A stretch of 64,000 bases of DNA from Lytechinus variegatus (GCF_018143015.1 NC_054750.1:6130501-6194500), one strand, 5' to 3'; shown: positions 49,656 through 61,800, counted from the first letter of the stretch. Program-made: numbers and translations. Notes: generated by a model from the letters alone, not told the origin.

Positions 49656-50066
49656 GTTGTGGCTCAGTGGATAAGTCTCCGGACTCTGCACCGTAAGGTC
49701 TGGGGTTCGCTCTTTGGCGATGCGTTTATCTTTATTGCCCCCCCCCTCCACCCTAGTCTGCTATGCAGACTCTGAATGGCTCGTGAGGTGGGATCTGCTA
49801 CTGGTTTGCGAAGCAAACTAGCATTAAAGGGCGAGCGAAGCGAGCCATTTCATCTGCTATGCAGACTCGTTGAATCAGATGAGGTACACACACTGCAGAT
49901 GTGGGTCTACATTTGTAGACTACCTCCACCCAGGTGTAGTAAATGGATACATGGTAGGAAGAAATTCCTTGGATGCTCACGCGCCCGATAATGATAGTCG
50001 TGTTAAATCCGGGTTAAGTATGTAACGCTTATATAAAGTGCTATATAATGTCGACTATTATTATTA
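49656..50066 (+). mobile_element. SINE family B, full-length, with an internal insertion
   Basis: The head GTTGTGGCTCAGTGGATAAG and a TCTGGGGTTCG B-box start the copy. The body CACCCAGGTGTAGTAAATGG resumes at about 49927, and the tail ends in CTTATATAAAGTGCTATATA and an ATT repeat. About 165 bp of unrelated sequence with GCGAGCGAAGCGAGCC separates head from body (about 49756-49920). Confidence 0.7.
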
Positions 50067-50257
50067 AAGAGAGAGGGGGAGGGGGCAAGGGGGTACAGTA
50101 TATACAGTATAGTTGATAGATAAAGAGGAAAGTGAGACACATTGGAAGTTAGAGAGAGAGGGCTGGGAGCAGGATAAAAGTTTTGAGAAAGAGAGAGAGA
50201 GAGATAAAAAGGTAAATACCAGGTAGTTAAATGGATATATATATATATATATTATAT

Positions 50258-50427
50258 ATAGACAAGTAACAAAATATGCTGAAGATAAAAGGTAATGCGT
50301 TCAATGCCAATATAGTTTTTATTAAAAAAACTATAAATAAAAACTATATTGGCATTGAGTAAATAAAAACTATATTGGCATTGAACGCATTACCTTTTAT
50401 CTTCAGCATATTTTGTTACTTGTCTAT
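50258..50427. repeat. Perfect inverted repeat, 66-bp arms, TA-microsatellite flanks
   Basis: The arms 50258-50323 and 50362-50427 are identical inverse complements. The 38-base spacer carries a third, partial copy (50335-50358, AAATAAAAACTATATTGGCA) as a direct repeat of the right arm. (TA)n tracts lie at about 50235-50258 and 50457-50475. Confidence 0.9.
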
Positions 50428-50696
50428 TAGAGAAGCCAATACGTGAAACTTTAAGATATATATATATATATATATACAGAGAAAGAGACAGTAAATGGGA
50501 AAGATACAGTAAATGGGAGGGACTCAGGGAAGAGAGCGAGGTAGTGGATAAGAAAGGTGAAGGCTGATGGAGGAAGGGATAGTGAGCTGCTGATGAGAAA
50601 AGCCGCTGAGCTCGCTGAAACATCGTGAGCGAATTCGACGCGGGATGATAAATAGCTGATGCCCGCCCAAACGCCAATTGGCGGGACCGTAAAACT

Positions 50697-51045
50697 TCAG
50701 CGATCGTCTGCTTCACTATTGCTCACATTTTCTAGAATGAAGTCATCCAGGGTACTACACCTCTCTTCATATTTTGTCCTCCATGGCAATGCAAACTGAC
50801 GCAGCTTCAACTTGGACGTCAGTTTTGTTGGATGACATTCATCGATCGACTTCTCCCTCCAAACTTGACGGCATAGCAAATTGATTTTTCCTCTGGCCTT
50901 TGACGTGAATGCATTATCGAAGTATTTCATGCAAGCGTCTGAAACCAAAATGTGTTTTTCATTCCTCCAGTTCGTGTAATCAAACAATTTATTTTTGAAT
51001 ATTCCGATCCGTAATGTGACAGACTTAGTAATTTCGAACTCGCAT
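50697..51045 (-). other. Unassigned open reading frame, 77-115 codons
   Basis: The minus strand is open from a stop near 51047 to TGA at 50697-50699. The first ATG is at 50930-50928, giving 77 aa beginning MKYFDNAFTSKARGKINLLC and containing LPWRTKYEERCSTLDDFI. Composition looks coding-like and richer in GC than its surroundings. I recognise no domain. It could be an exon of a divergent gene or a decayed fragment. It lies about 110 bp from the exon at 51097 on the other strand. Confidence 0.3.
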
Positions 51046-51096
51046 TGACATTAAAATTTTGATCCTCCCTCGCCGGATTCCTGTATCTGCGGGAAA

Positions 51097-51133
51097 ATGG
51101 GCAATCCGGTTCTTTTTCTACTGCTTATTTTGG
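51097..51133 (+). CDS. Possible first exon: signal peptide, gene continuing beyond
   Basis: ATG opens MGNPVLFLLLIL plus one base, then a consensus donor GTAAGT. A hydrophobic secretory leader ending in a phase-1 intron is the classic first exon of secreted or extracellular-domain proteins. No in-frame continuation exon was found in the remaining 12.8 kb, so the call rests on this short stretch only. Confidence 0.4.
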
Positions 51134-52440
51134 GTAAGTAAATTAATCATTATTTCATGTTCTAAGCAATACTTTACCGGACTTCTTCAACATGTCACAC
51201 TGGTTCATACAATTTACATTTAGATATCCTGAGAATGAATATTTCGTTCATTTTCACTCATTAAATTTCTAAGGATTATGAGCTTACGCAAACATTAATA
51301 ACCAGAATTTTGCTTGTGAAATTTTTGTTGTGAAATAGCACAATTCTTCCTACAGTAATAAATATATAAAAGTAAATTTAACATAATAAACAAATGCATA
51401 TTAGTCCCTAGAACATTATATTCTTAATGAAAATCAATATATCTTTGTTAAAGAATCACAATAACAAACTTTTGAAAGTTCTAATATAAATGATTATCTT
51501 GACTTCATTCATAACACGAATCCAATTATCTTCAATAATCGATCATTTTTTTATATGCAAAAAAATAAAGACTTTTTAAAATAAGGTTCTTATAGCAGTC
51601 TAGACAAAAAAATAGATACAGATTTTGTTAAAAAAAGAAACGGTTGAATATGAGGGGACTTTGTGATAGAACCTTTAAGAACGGCACTGACTGCATGTAA
51701 ACCTAACATGGGGACCGTTTCATAAAGCAAAATTACAACAATAATCTTGCAATAAAAATGCAGTTAAAAGTTCTTATACTAATATTTTTTTTCAATCGGA
51801 TTAGCCGATAGTAAACTTGTACCATAAATTTTCATGATTTAATTTATGAAAACAGACTCTTGTATTAAACATTCCTTCATGCTCGTTTCCAAGCAACTAC
51901 GGATTTGTCGCTAGATAAAATGACGTCATAACCGAAATTGCAAAGTTTGTACTTCCTCATACTCCCGCCCCCTCCACTCAGTGTTATTTAGGGTACGCCT
52001 ATGCTCGTTCCCTCCCTTTGAAAGCACCCCCTATCGAAGGTCTGCCAAAAATTCTGAACCCCCTATCGAGGGCTTTTCACGGTTTTTTTTCTGCCTTGGA
52101 GACTCCCCCTAAATCGGGAATACTGCTCAATGTACTCCTATCTCAGGTGAGCTCTCACTGCCAACAAAAGGTCCGTACTTTACTTTACAAAATGAAATCA
52201 TCCTGAATGAGCTTTCAAAACTAGCAGGAGTTTCAGTGATCCCGGGATTTGATCAATTTTCTATGTAATTCAAGCCATTTTATAACCCCTTTTAAAATTT
52301 CTCAGGGGTCCAAAGAGAGAGATAAAAAACACCACTTTTTTAAAGAAATCTCCGGGTGAAAATACAAATACACCCCCTTTTTTACAATACTTAGGAGATT
52401 GTGCAAATTTCCTGTAGAAAAAAAAATGGTCGGTATGGAT
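51134..52440. other. No gene; AT-rich with one decayed MITE
   Basis: GGGACCGTTTCATAAAGCA at about 51713 resembles the end of the CATAAA-type hairpin MITEs, but no second arm is clear. Repeated CCCCCTATCGA motifs lie at 52026-52064. Confidence 0.35.
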
Positions 52441-52508
52441 GGATTTCCATAAAGTTGAGATTGATTGGATCACAACGAACTGTGCGGTCGGCACTGGTTG
52501 ATCGCAGC

Positions 52509-52534
52509 ATGGACCTACCAGCTGGTAGGTCCAT
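52509..52534. repeat. Perfect 26-bp palindrome
   Basis: ATGGACCTACCAG followed directly by its inverse complement, with GATCGCAGCA as a direct repeat on both sides. Confidence 0.85.
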
Positions 52535-53594
52535 GATCGCAGCAACTGGCTGATATATATGCTGTTATAAACGACGAACCAACAACTCTGGGGTTTGTTG
52601 CATAAACCTTTCACATTAAAATTAAGGTGTCAAATTAGCAATTTGAAGGTTTGAGGAATAAACAACCTTTTGAAAAAATGTCGCATGTTTACCACTTTTA
52701 ATTTTATTGTTCGATCTTACTGGATGCAGCTTTATGCAAGGTTGGACATTAGTTCATTTATTTACTTTTTCCTCTGGTAAAACAAGAACATTGCATTCTT
52801 TCATTAACAATTTCAATAAGATTAAAGCTTGGCAAGAATATGCTTATCAATAAAAAAATACAAACTTCGTATATTATGGGAAAGGGGGATCTGTAAAAAG
52901 CAAGGCTTGTTAAGCACAGATCACCTTTGTAATAACCGTATGAAAAGTGCAAATAAGTGTCAGACAAAAATCTTCATAGAAATATTAATAAAAATTGCAG
53001 ATGGTAAAAAAAAAGAGGTAGATAAAATAATGAACACAAGATTGTGAAGACAGAGGAAGATGAGTACACATGTCCATAGAAGGACGGGGATGGGGGGGGG
53101 GGGGGGGGTGGAGGAGTATTGATCCAGTTGTGTACAGTGAGTATAAAATGACAGATTTATCACAGAATTGAGACCCCCAAAAAAAGCCGCTAATAGTAGT
53201 ATCGTGGTTACAACACTCGATGTCTGGAGTTAAACACTTGTGTATACGGAAGTTACTATAGAAAGTTATAAAAGAAAAAAAAACAGCATTAATTTGGAAA
53301 ACAATGTCACGCTTCCAACATTTCAATTGCTGATTTAAAATTTATACTTTCCTGGAATACTTGATTCTGATTGGCAGCTAAGTAGCATCGTTACTATGGT
53401 AATAATAAACGGATGGTAAAGTTACTATAAAAAGTTTACTTTTATACAACGTGCCAAGGTCTCAATATGGTGCTATTCATGGTTGCGAGGGCATTTTGTC
53501 TTTGATGGGGTGAGAATTTATTGATTTTTTTTTATTTATCAGTTTAATTATCACGTGTTATTTTCCATCAGTCTCAACACGAATTCTGACATTT

Positions 53595-53871
53595 AATAAT
53601 AATAATAATAATATAGGATATTTATATTGCGCAAATTTCCACCTTGTTAGGTGCTCAAGGCGCTCCTATATTACTCGCTAAGCTAGGCGTTCATATCGCA
53701 CATAGCTTCTTAAGGAATTACTTCCTACCGGTACCCATTTACCTCACCTGGGTCGAGTGCAGCACATCGTGGATCAGTTTCTTGCTGAAGGAAATTACGC
53801 CATGGCTGGGATTCGAACCCACGACCCTCTGTTTCAAAGTCCGAAGACTAATCCACTGGGCCACAACGCTC
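53595..53871 (-). mobile_element. SINE family B, minus strand, nearly full length
   Basis: From an inverted AAT-repeat tail through the inverse body (GGAATTACTTCCTACCGGTA, a CCTGGGTCGAGTGCAGCAC block) to an inverse B-box (GGGATTCGAACCC) and A-box region (CCACTGGGCCACAACG). Confidence 0.8.
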
Positions 53872-54984
53872 ATGCACCATCGACGTAAATGTCACTATAA
53901 ACATGTGATAAAAGGTAGTTTCAACACAGGACCAGATGAAATATTTCGTTTGTGTATTGCCGATACCATAGAGATTAAAGCCTAATTAAAATGTGCGATG
54001 GTGCGTGTTTATAACAAGATAACTGATAATTAATATTTGCTAAAGTATTGCTTTGTATTCCAGAGCCATTTCAAGGACCTAATTAACTTTTCTTTGTAAT
54101 GACAAAAATGAAATATTTCAGAAACCATCAGCTTCATGGCCGTACGCGGAAACTTGTTCCGGGGGGGGCAGCACACATGAAATTTTTCGAAAAAAAATGA
54201 AAGTGAGGGAGCGAAGAGACCAAACTTGTCATAGAGGCACTTTTGTAATTTCTAAAGTGAAGCTGAATGATTTCGTGCACACTTTTTGGTGATTTTTGTA
54301 AAAAAAATGTTAGCCTCCATTTTTGGGGGGTGGGGGAAGGGGGGTACGACATTACCAATTCGCCAGTGAGCGGACTCATTGCACTATTCCACTTTTATAG
54401 ATTGATTACTCTACCATCCGAAAGTAGTGCTAATTTATTAAATTGTTTATGAATAAAGAAAAGTTACAGGAGACATTCTGCAGATATCAATAAAAACCTG
54501 ATATAAATATGATGTGTGTAAAACCAGTACTGATGGAATAAATACTACAATAGTAGAAAAAGCTTCATACAGTATCACAATTCTGTAAAAAGGAGGACTT
54601 GTTATTGCGTAAGCCTCAATATCGTGGTTGCTTTCTCGTGTTATAAAATTTTAATTTCAAAATATTAGCTGATAAGCAGAACCAATAACCCGACATGGAT
54701 TTTGATAAACCAATATCTATTCCATGCCATTTTTATTTTACTCAATCGCGTGAACTTAAATGCACTATTCCAAGTATAGCAATGCGGTTAATCTCATTAT
54801 AAACAAGGCGCAGTGCTCCGTACGTTCTCGTGTTATCAAATGAAAACAATATGAATTCAAAACTAATGAGTGTTTATTGCATCTACGTCAGAGTCTCACA
54901 TTGAAGGAAATCATTCCGGCATTGGGAGGGCAGGGGACCAATCAGATAAGGAAAATACGACAAAAATCCAACTTTGTAATTAAT

Positions 54985-55135
54985 GTGTGTATAATTGGCA
55001 GGTGGTTTGACTGTCTGACAAATTTAGCTATTTCATGAATTTGATGAGATAAACTGTGCATGTGTGTAATTGGTAGCTAGTTTACTCTTTGATATATCTA
55101 GCTATTTCATGAATTTGATGAGATAGGGTGTGCAT
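54985..55135 (+). repeat. Two-copy tandem repeat, ~75-bp unit
   Basis: GTGTGTATAATTGGCAGGTG and GTGTGTAATTGGTAGCTAG start two units that both contain AGCTATTTCATGAATTTGAT followed by GAGATA and TGTGCATGT. Confidence 0.75.
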
Positions 55136-55569
55136 GTATTACGGCACATTCATTCCTGCTACGATTTTTTTTTTGTAAAATTGGAATTTCATATACAAAC
55201 TTTGATGAATATTTTATTGTGTTAATTCTGTTAATAATTGTCGATGTAGTATAGTTTTCATTTTACTTAGCTGGTGATCTAGACCAATAGTTAATCACCA
55301 CGTGACTGATTTATTTGTTAATTGATTGATTGATCGATTTATATTTCATTGATAAACTTTCAGTATGACATAATTTACACGATCTGCATTTTTTAAGTCT
55401 CGCAGTATAAAAAAAAATCAAGACATGAGTAATCAAAACACAACTGAAGAAAAGGTACAAAGTTCAAGAATAAAAATAAAAAGTTTGGTGAAATCACAAT
55501 TGCAATTTTGAAAAAAATGAATAAGAGGCTATTTTGGATTGTGATTGCTATGTGATGACAAAGGTGCGG

Positions 55570-55765
55570 CGATTGTGATGATGATGGTGATGATGATGTT
55601 GACAATGATGACGGTGATGATGATAATGACGATGATGGTGATAGTGATGATGATGATGATGATGATGACGATGAATGATGATGATGATGATGATAATGAT
55701 GAATGTTGATGATGATGATGACGATTATAATGATGATAGTGAAGATGAATGTGGCGGAGGTGATG
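55570..55765. repeat. (GATGAT)n-type microsatellite
   Basis: About 195 bp of GAT/GATGAC/GATAAT units with minor interruptions. Confidence 0.85.
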
Positions 55766-55940
55766 CTGATGAAGACTTCTTGGAGAACACTAGTCCTCCC
55801 TAATTTTGTTGAGAGGTAGAGGAAAAGAAAGAAGCCTTGACAATCAAAAATTCAAAATGATATAGACAGAGCAGACAGAAACGCTGGTATTTTCGCCACT
55901 ACCTTTTTTGTATTATTATTTGTTTAAACAAAATTCCAGC

Positions 55941-56150
55941 ATGGTTTTGGGAGCGATATATCATCCAGAGAAAGTATTAGATGTTATAACATCATCAACT
56001 GCTTTCTACTCCCAAATCGAAGCCATACAATCCCGATCCGAGGAGGAATATTTGGTTAAGTCCATTGTCAACACACCATTCTCTGTGGAAGTGGACTCAA
56101 AGCATACCAGAGCCAAACCATGCGCGATCCGAAACATTCATCATCATTAA
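55941..56150 (+). other. Unassigned 69-codon open reading frame
   Basis: ATG at 55941 opens a frame with mixed, coding-like composition (YHPEKVLDVITSSTAFYSQI, then FSVEVDSKHTRAKPC) ending at TAA 56148-56150. No domain, partner exon or homologue is recognised. It may be chance. Confidence 0.2.
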
Positions 56151-57806
56151 GTCCTCATTGCTTGCATAGGGGTGATTCCGTCCGGGGCAGTGTATGGAAA
56201 AGGGCGGGAAAATGGCAATTAATCAGAACTTGACGCGCGAAGTGATGTTTGCATCTTTGTTTATATCCTTCTATCTCAATCGGCTTTCAGAAATTATCGT
56301 GGAGGAAATTTCTTAAGTGTTTGTCATTCACTTTCGAAGAAATGTCAAATGTCTCTATTAGCTTGATTAGGCTTATAGATTGAATGTGATCGACAAACGT
56401 CAGATGTCCCACGATAAATATATATGTATAAAAAAAGGGTTTCATCATATTTGCTCAGGCGACAATTGCTCGGATGGAAATCAGCACGTTAAGCCAAACA
56501 TAAACCCTAACCTCCAAAACTATATACACCATAATCCCTATCTTTACTATGTTCTGAACCAAATATTTTGCCCTCTGAGATATTTAAACAGGAGCAAATG
56601 TTGCAGGAGAATATGTCGTGTCACCATAAAAAAAAAAACAATTGGCTTTATGTTATTTCTTCCCTCGCATTCATTTGACCCGTCTTCAATTCTCTCTCTT
56701 CTCTTTTTGACTGATTTGGATTGATATATTAGTGTTTAATCCAAATGAAACATATTATGATTATGATATTGTAAAATAAAATATTAAGTAGACAAAGAAG
56801 TTCAGCAGGGGCAGTGTCTTGCTATTTTGATGGGGGGGGGGGGGGTTGCAAACATATTTTTTAATTGGATCATAGAGATATTATAGAGTTGCATACCTCG
56901 ACTTCTCCTTTTTATATTCTTAATTCTTTCATTCCTTTTCTCCTCCTTCCCCCTTTGCTCTTATATATTTTTTTGTTCCCTTATCATCTCACTTCTGTAA
57001 TCTCATGTCCCGATTCTATTTGACCCTGTTAACATGTATAGATGCATGCCAATGATTGGTATATTCATCATCATTATATAATATCAATAATTGTAATACA
57101 TAATTTGGCATCTCTTCGTAATGCATACGTGTTATCTAGGTAAGATGTTGAATCACTGCTGGTGCATGCGGTTGTTCTAATAGCATTGCTTTACAACTGC
57201 GAATCATGACCACTTCATCGCCACCAATTACAATAATTTACAAAATGAACCATTCTCCTTCTGTTATTTAATTTTACATTTTAGAAATAAAATATGTATG
57301 ATACAAAATTTTCTCTTTACGTAAGTTCAATATCTAAATCAATTCTCATTAACGAAGGGGGAGAGGTCGACAGCCAACGTTTTGAATCAAAAGCGAACTG
57401 AGAGGCTATCGAGCCGTATAAAAGAGCAATCGATTTATATTTTTTCATGAGGTAACCAAGTAACGTGTCCTACATACATGTTGTTTTGCTTTCATAACTA
57501 CTACTTTTCAATTCAATGCAATTCAATTAAGCATTTATTTTTCTTCCGATTGTTTTGTCATTTAATTTCATATGAAATATACAAATCAATGATATAGTCA
57601 TAAAACAATGTTAGTTATGTATATGGAAGAAGGTATACCCAAAATAAGCGAAACTTCAAAATGACATAACTTTCTTATTTTACATTCGATATTGATGGGA
57701 TTTTAAGAGTTATGCGAGTTTGAATTTGTTCTATTTATTCAAATCTATATTTTTCTGGGGTGGACTGTACCTTTAATAAATAAGGATAGTTCTACAAAAT
57801 TAGCTA
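56151..57806. other. Intergenic, no gene
   Basis: It contains GCTCAGGCGACAATTGCTC near 56453, a motif related to the tandem repeat at 46.0 kb, a G-run (about 56832-56845), and a MITE-like segment near 57640-57780. Nothing coding could be supported. Confidence 0.35.
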
Positions 57807-58039
57807 CACTCTAAATTACAGGGATTTAAAATAAGTCCACATGGACTGTAGTTAGGGACCAATCGAATTCCGGATTTAGTTTGAATCCTTAAGATTCATT
57901 TTTAAATCTCGAAAGATTTAAATTTAAATCATTTGAGATTTAAATTTAAGTTTTTTTGGATTAAAACTAAATCCAGAAATCGATTGGTCCCTAACTACAG
58001 TCCATCTGGACTTATTTTAAATCCCTGTAATTTAGAGTG
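57807..58039. mobile_element. Near-perfect palindromic MITE, 233 bp, TA target
   Basis: The ends CACTCTAAATTACAGGGATT and its inverse pair over roughly 90 bp with very few mismatches. TA flanks both sides (57805-57806 and 58040-58041). Confidence 0.88.
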
Positions 58040-59934
58040 TAGGAAACTACTGACACGGAGGTAAAAACAAAATTATCAAATCGGACAGGCGAAAGTTACT
58101 GGGTAAATTTAGTTAATATTAATTTTAAAGTGGTAGGAAGTGAGAGGTCAAGGTATTTTTTCGTAGAAAAATTGTATAGGCCATCATTTTCTTTCTTTGG
58201 TGCATATATGGAACAAGTAGAGGTTTCTTGTCACGGTAAAGCGGAAAGAGTCAACCACAAGTCCACAACTCACCTACTCTAACCATGGACCTAACACAAT
58301 TGTTTTACTATTGGTACAGGTCCATGCTCTCACCCTCGATCCAGTCGGTCGCTGTATTCTTGTATTTTCGGAACTTCTCGGGGATGCCATGTAAACATGG
58401 CAATGAAAATTATTCACTTTTGCGGAATGCACACTTTTTTAGCACTGGCGTACAAAATGGGGGGGGGGGGGGTCGTGGGGCCATGTCCCCCCCCCAAAAG
58501 TTCCAACACCAAGAAACTAAGGGAGAGAAGGAAAAAAACTTAAAATGGAAAGGATGAAATGTGATATTATTTTCTAAATATATTTTCAAAATCTATCACA
58601 TAATAGTTTTCCTATAATAAAGGTATAAAAAATGTTCTCTCTCGCTTGCGAATTTTTCAAAATTTTGTTCCGTATAACAAGTTCTGCCTCTCAATTTTTC
58701 GGGCTCATTACGCTAGTGCTTACATCCTCTTTAATATGACTATTCTTTTTAAAATATCCCCTCTTTACCCCTAGAGTTCATATTTCACTATTGTTTCCGC
58801 TTCCCGTTTTAATGTAAAAAATTGAATGTTTCTTTGCAGCTTTTCTCTGACTTTTTAAGCCTTCTTGTAGTCTTCCACATATTGTATCTACATTCATTGT
58901 TTTATTGCTATATTATATTTTAAATGAAATTGGATGAAATGTCAATCGGAAGAAAATAGATATTAAATTGATTTGTTAAATATTCCTGTTTTCGGCCTAA
59001 TCTCCCTCTCTCTCAAAAACAATGTTTATGTTTATATAGTAATTTGCTTATATACATGTATAATGCTTTGTTTTGCTAATGAAAAAAATATTGTACCTTC
59101 CTAAATTTATATTGTTTGTATAAGTTTCATTTGCAAATGTCATTGTAATTGTATACGACCATGGCATTTTACTTTGTTCTGTTGAAAATGAAATAAAAGA
59201 AATTGAAAAAAAAGTATAAGGAATGGATGAAATACTTTTCTATTGCGCCTTCATCCCTTATTGCATGTAATTAAAACAGAATGGGAAAAATGCATTGTAT
59301 ATCGCAATCAACTATTTTTAGTAAAATTGATTGTGTATGGGTAACTCAAAGCCCATGCAACCATTGATTTACACATGAAAGACACCTCGAGACATTGAAC
59401 GTAAGCGATCGGCTAGGTTCAGCCTTGACTTCTACGAGACTGACAGCGTGTAATCCAATTGAACTTATCGATCGGAATTGAAATGCCTGTAATTAAATGA
59501 CAAACCGTATTTGAAGTTGGTTTGATTATTGAATTAACCTCTCTCGTCAAATTGAGCAGGACCGGCCGATAACAGGCGAGTTTTCTAATCATAAATGGTG
59601 GATGTCTATTAGAAAAACTGGGTGTCAAACATCCGAGAACGTCTGTAGAGATCGGAAAAATAAAAAAAAAAAAACGGGATCACTCTAAATTAGCAAACAA
59701 TGATATTCGGTATGAGAGAGGCAAAAAAATCAAATTGGGAACGGTACAGGTCGAGCATGTTCTGTACGTGTTTGAGACTGTTTGTATAGTGCCAAGTCTG
59801 TATGCATGACTGGAAGCTTAATTCATCAATTTATTGCATTTCATGTTCGCATGTATACGAATGTAGAGGAATGGGGGTAGTTATCCCTCCCCAAACGCAT
59901 TGTGAATAATTTTCTTTCTTTAATAATTTCAGAC

Positions 59935-59937
<3 letters not shown>
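58040..59937. other. Intergenic, no gene
   Basis: It holds a poly-G run (58459-58472) beside a C-run, and a likely LINE 3' end at about 59000-59215 finishing AAATAAAAGAAATTG followed by A-runs. No frame is convincing. Confidence 0.35.

Positions 59938-59972
<35 letters not shown>
59938..59972. repeat. (TA)n microsatellite
   Basis: About 17 uninterrupted TA units directly next to the 3' end of the tRNA-like sequence. Confidence 0.9.
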
Positions 59973-59973
<1 letters not shown>

Positions 59974-59974
<1 letters not shown>

Positions 59975-60045
59975 GTCTCTTCTGGGAATCGAACCCGGGC
60001 CCCCAGCTTTGAACGCCGGTTCCTTAATCACTAGACCACAGAGAC
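59974..60045 (-). tRNA. tRNA-like sequence, Glu-like, apparent UCA anticodon; probably a pseudogene or SINE head
   Basis: The 72-nt minus-strand sequence folds into a cloverleaf. Acceptor GTCTCT pairs with AGAGAC. The A-box TGGTCTAGTGATTA and B-box GGGTTCGATTCCC are consensus. The anticodon stem CCGGC/GCTGG is intact. The loop GTTCAAA would place UCA at positions 34-36. The body most resembles tRNA-Glu, but the seventh acceptor pair and one T-stem pair are mismatched. No family A or B SINE body follows. The next sequence is a (TA)n tract. Confidence 0.5.
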
Positions 60046-60961
60046 GGGTTAGTGGCAAGGGCGATCCAGATCCGATCGACCGTCAGATAAACAGATTTTC
60101 GACACTATATACCAAATATAATTTCCTTTGTCGGCCCATTCTAATTAAACGCCTTTTTCGACAAAAATGAACGTTTTGACAAAGTAAACTCTTGAGAATC
60201 ATCCTTGTACGGACTTATAACCTACATGTCCACCCTACAAGAATAGGGGTAGGTTATTTTGATAAAATGGAAAGTTAAGGACAAATTTGATGACTTTGCA
60301 TATTTCGTGGAATCAGTATATGAATATCATCAAATTTAACAAAAGGAAGTCAATCGATAAAAAAAATCGAATGAATCTAAACAGGATATCGGATGAAAAC
60401 AGAAAGTCATCAGAAAAGATGAAGAACCCATCATCATTTTTATCACTCTAGTCATATCAAAGAAAACCATACAATTTCATTTGAACTATAAAGTAATTAG
60501 ACAAATTACCTAATTCTTATCTCGATTATGCCGAAAGGGTTCCAAACGGGTCATTTCATTCACCTTTTCAAAGCTTTAACTGGGGCAATTGCATAAAAAG
60601 TATTAAAAACCCATATACGTTCTGACTACCAGTATTTGCATGAACCGACGATGATCAACTGAAGTACTGGGACCATTTACGAAGCCATGTCGCAGTCTGC
60701 AGGATAGAATGTGTCTCATTGTCATTAATTTAATACGATCGATTGTCGTAAAGCTGTTAGGTCTGTTGAATGCTTCACTTAGCATTTTAATTTCCGTAAT
60801 AGATCCCCGGGCTATAATTTAGCACACAGGGGAATAATTTAGCTTCTACCTGTTTAGACTAATCGCAATGATGGTACCGGGCATACGGCATATGAATATT
60901 GTAATATTGTATGATTGAAAACGAAATAATAGAGCATATGTATATCTATTAGTAAAAATCG

Positions 60962-61207
60962 ATGGATAGATTTGGGGTGTACACATCCGTGGAAGATCAA
61001 GGGCAAAAAGAAAACAAGAAAACTTTAGAATTAAAGAGCTTTACTGATCACGTCGCCACTTTATGTTTTGTTTATTGGGGGGAAAATGTCCTTTCCACCC
61101 CATGTTTCGTTCTGTATGAATTGCCCGATTGGAACGACGTCCATTTTAAGAGTCTGATTCTGCCTAAAGAAAAGATTTACAGGCTTAAAAATATAAATAG
61201 TACGTAA
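60962..61207 (+). other. Unassigned 81-codon open reading frame
   Basis: ATG to TAA reads MDRFGVYTSVEDQGQ, then VATLCFVYWGENVLSTPCF and LPDWNDVHFKSLILP. Composition is protein-like, but no signal peptide, domain or neighbouring exon is seen. It may be chance or a decayed exon. Confidence 0.2.
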
Positions 61208-61324
61208 AGAATGATAAACAACTTAAAACAATTGGTGATAAATTTATTCTATCAGAAACTGCCAATCCGCGGATATGAACTGTATGACACTCTTGCAGAC
61301 AAACAACCTCTGTCTAATGAAAGA

Positions 61325-61400
61325 AAAAAAATCATTCATTCATTCAATTAATTAATTAATTAATTAATTTATTTATTCATTCATTCGTACATTCATTCAG
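61325..61400. repeat. (ATTC/ATTA)n microsatellite
   Basis: ATTCATTCAATTAATTAATT-type four-base repeats. A longer ATTC array lies at 61620-61800. Confidence 0.8.
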
Positions 61401-61419
61401 GCATTCATTCTATCTATAA

Positions 61420-61622
61420 AAATATGAAATGTTGAATCAACATTTGAAAGGCTGGAGGAATAACAACCTTTTCCAAATGTTATATCCAACCTTGTATAAA
61501 GCTGAATCAAACACTTTATGTGTTGGGTCAAGCCACATAAAGTGGAAAATGCAACAGCTAGAAAAGGTTGTCACTCTTGCAATCTTTGAAATGTTGATTT
61601 AAGATTCAAATTTTTAGAGTGT
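61420..61622. mobile_element. Diverged MITE between two ATTC arrays
   Basis: GAATCAACATTTGAAAGGCT at left pairs with the inverse of the right end (ATCTTTGAAATGTTGATTTA, then AAATTTTTAGAGTGTT). CAACCTT blocks mark both arms. Similar sequence occurs at 52600-52745. Confidence 0.5.
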
Positions 61623-61800
61623 TCATTGATTGATTGATTCATTCATTCATTCATTCATTCATTCATTCATTGATTCATTCATAAATGTTGATGTAACATT
61701 CCATTTTCAGAGTGTTCATTTATTTATTTATTTATTCATTCATTCATTCATTCATTCATTCATTTATCCATCCATCGATTAATTCATTCATTCTAACATT
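61620..61800. repeat. (ATTC)n microsatellite
   Basis: Two runs of ATTC units separated by a short GTTGATGTAACATTCC segment. Confidence 0.85.

Noticed and set aside
56380-56724. 114-codon frame resembling a spliced continuation of the 51,097 exon
   Set aside because: A splice acceptor at 56458 would fit the phase, but the sequence overlaps a repeated motif (GCTCAGGCGACAATTGCTC) and reads as random low-complexity protein.
59831-60058. Open frame with a long Tyr-Ile repeat
   Set aside because: It is a translation of the TA microsatellite and the tRNA-like sequence.
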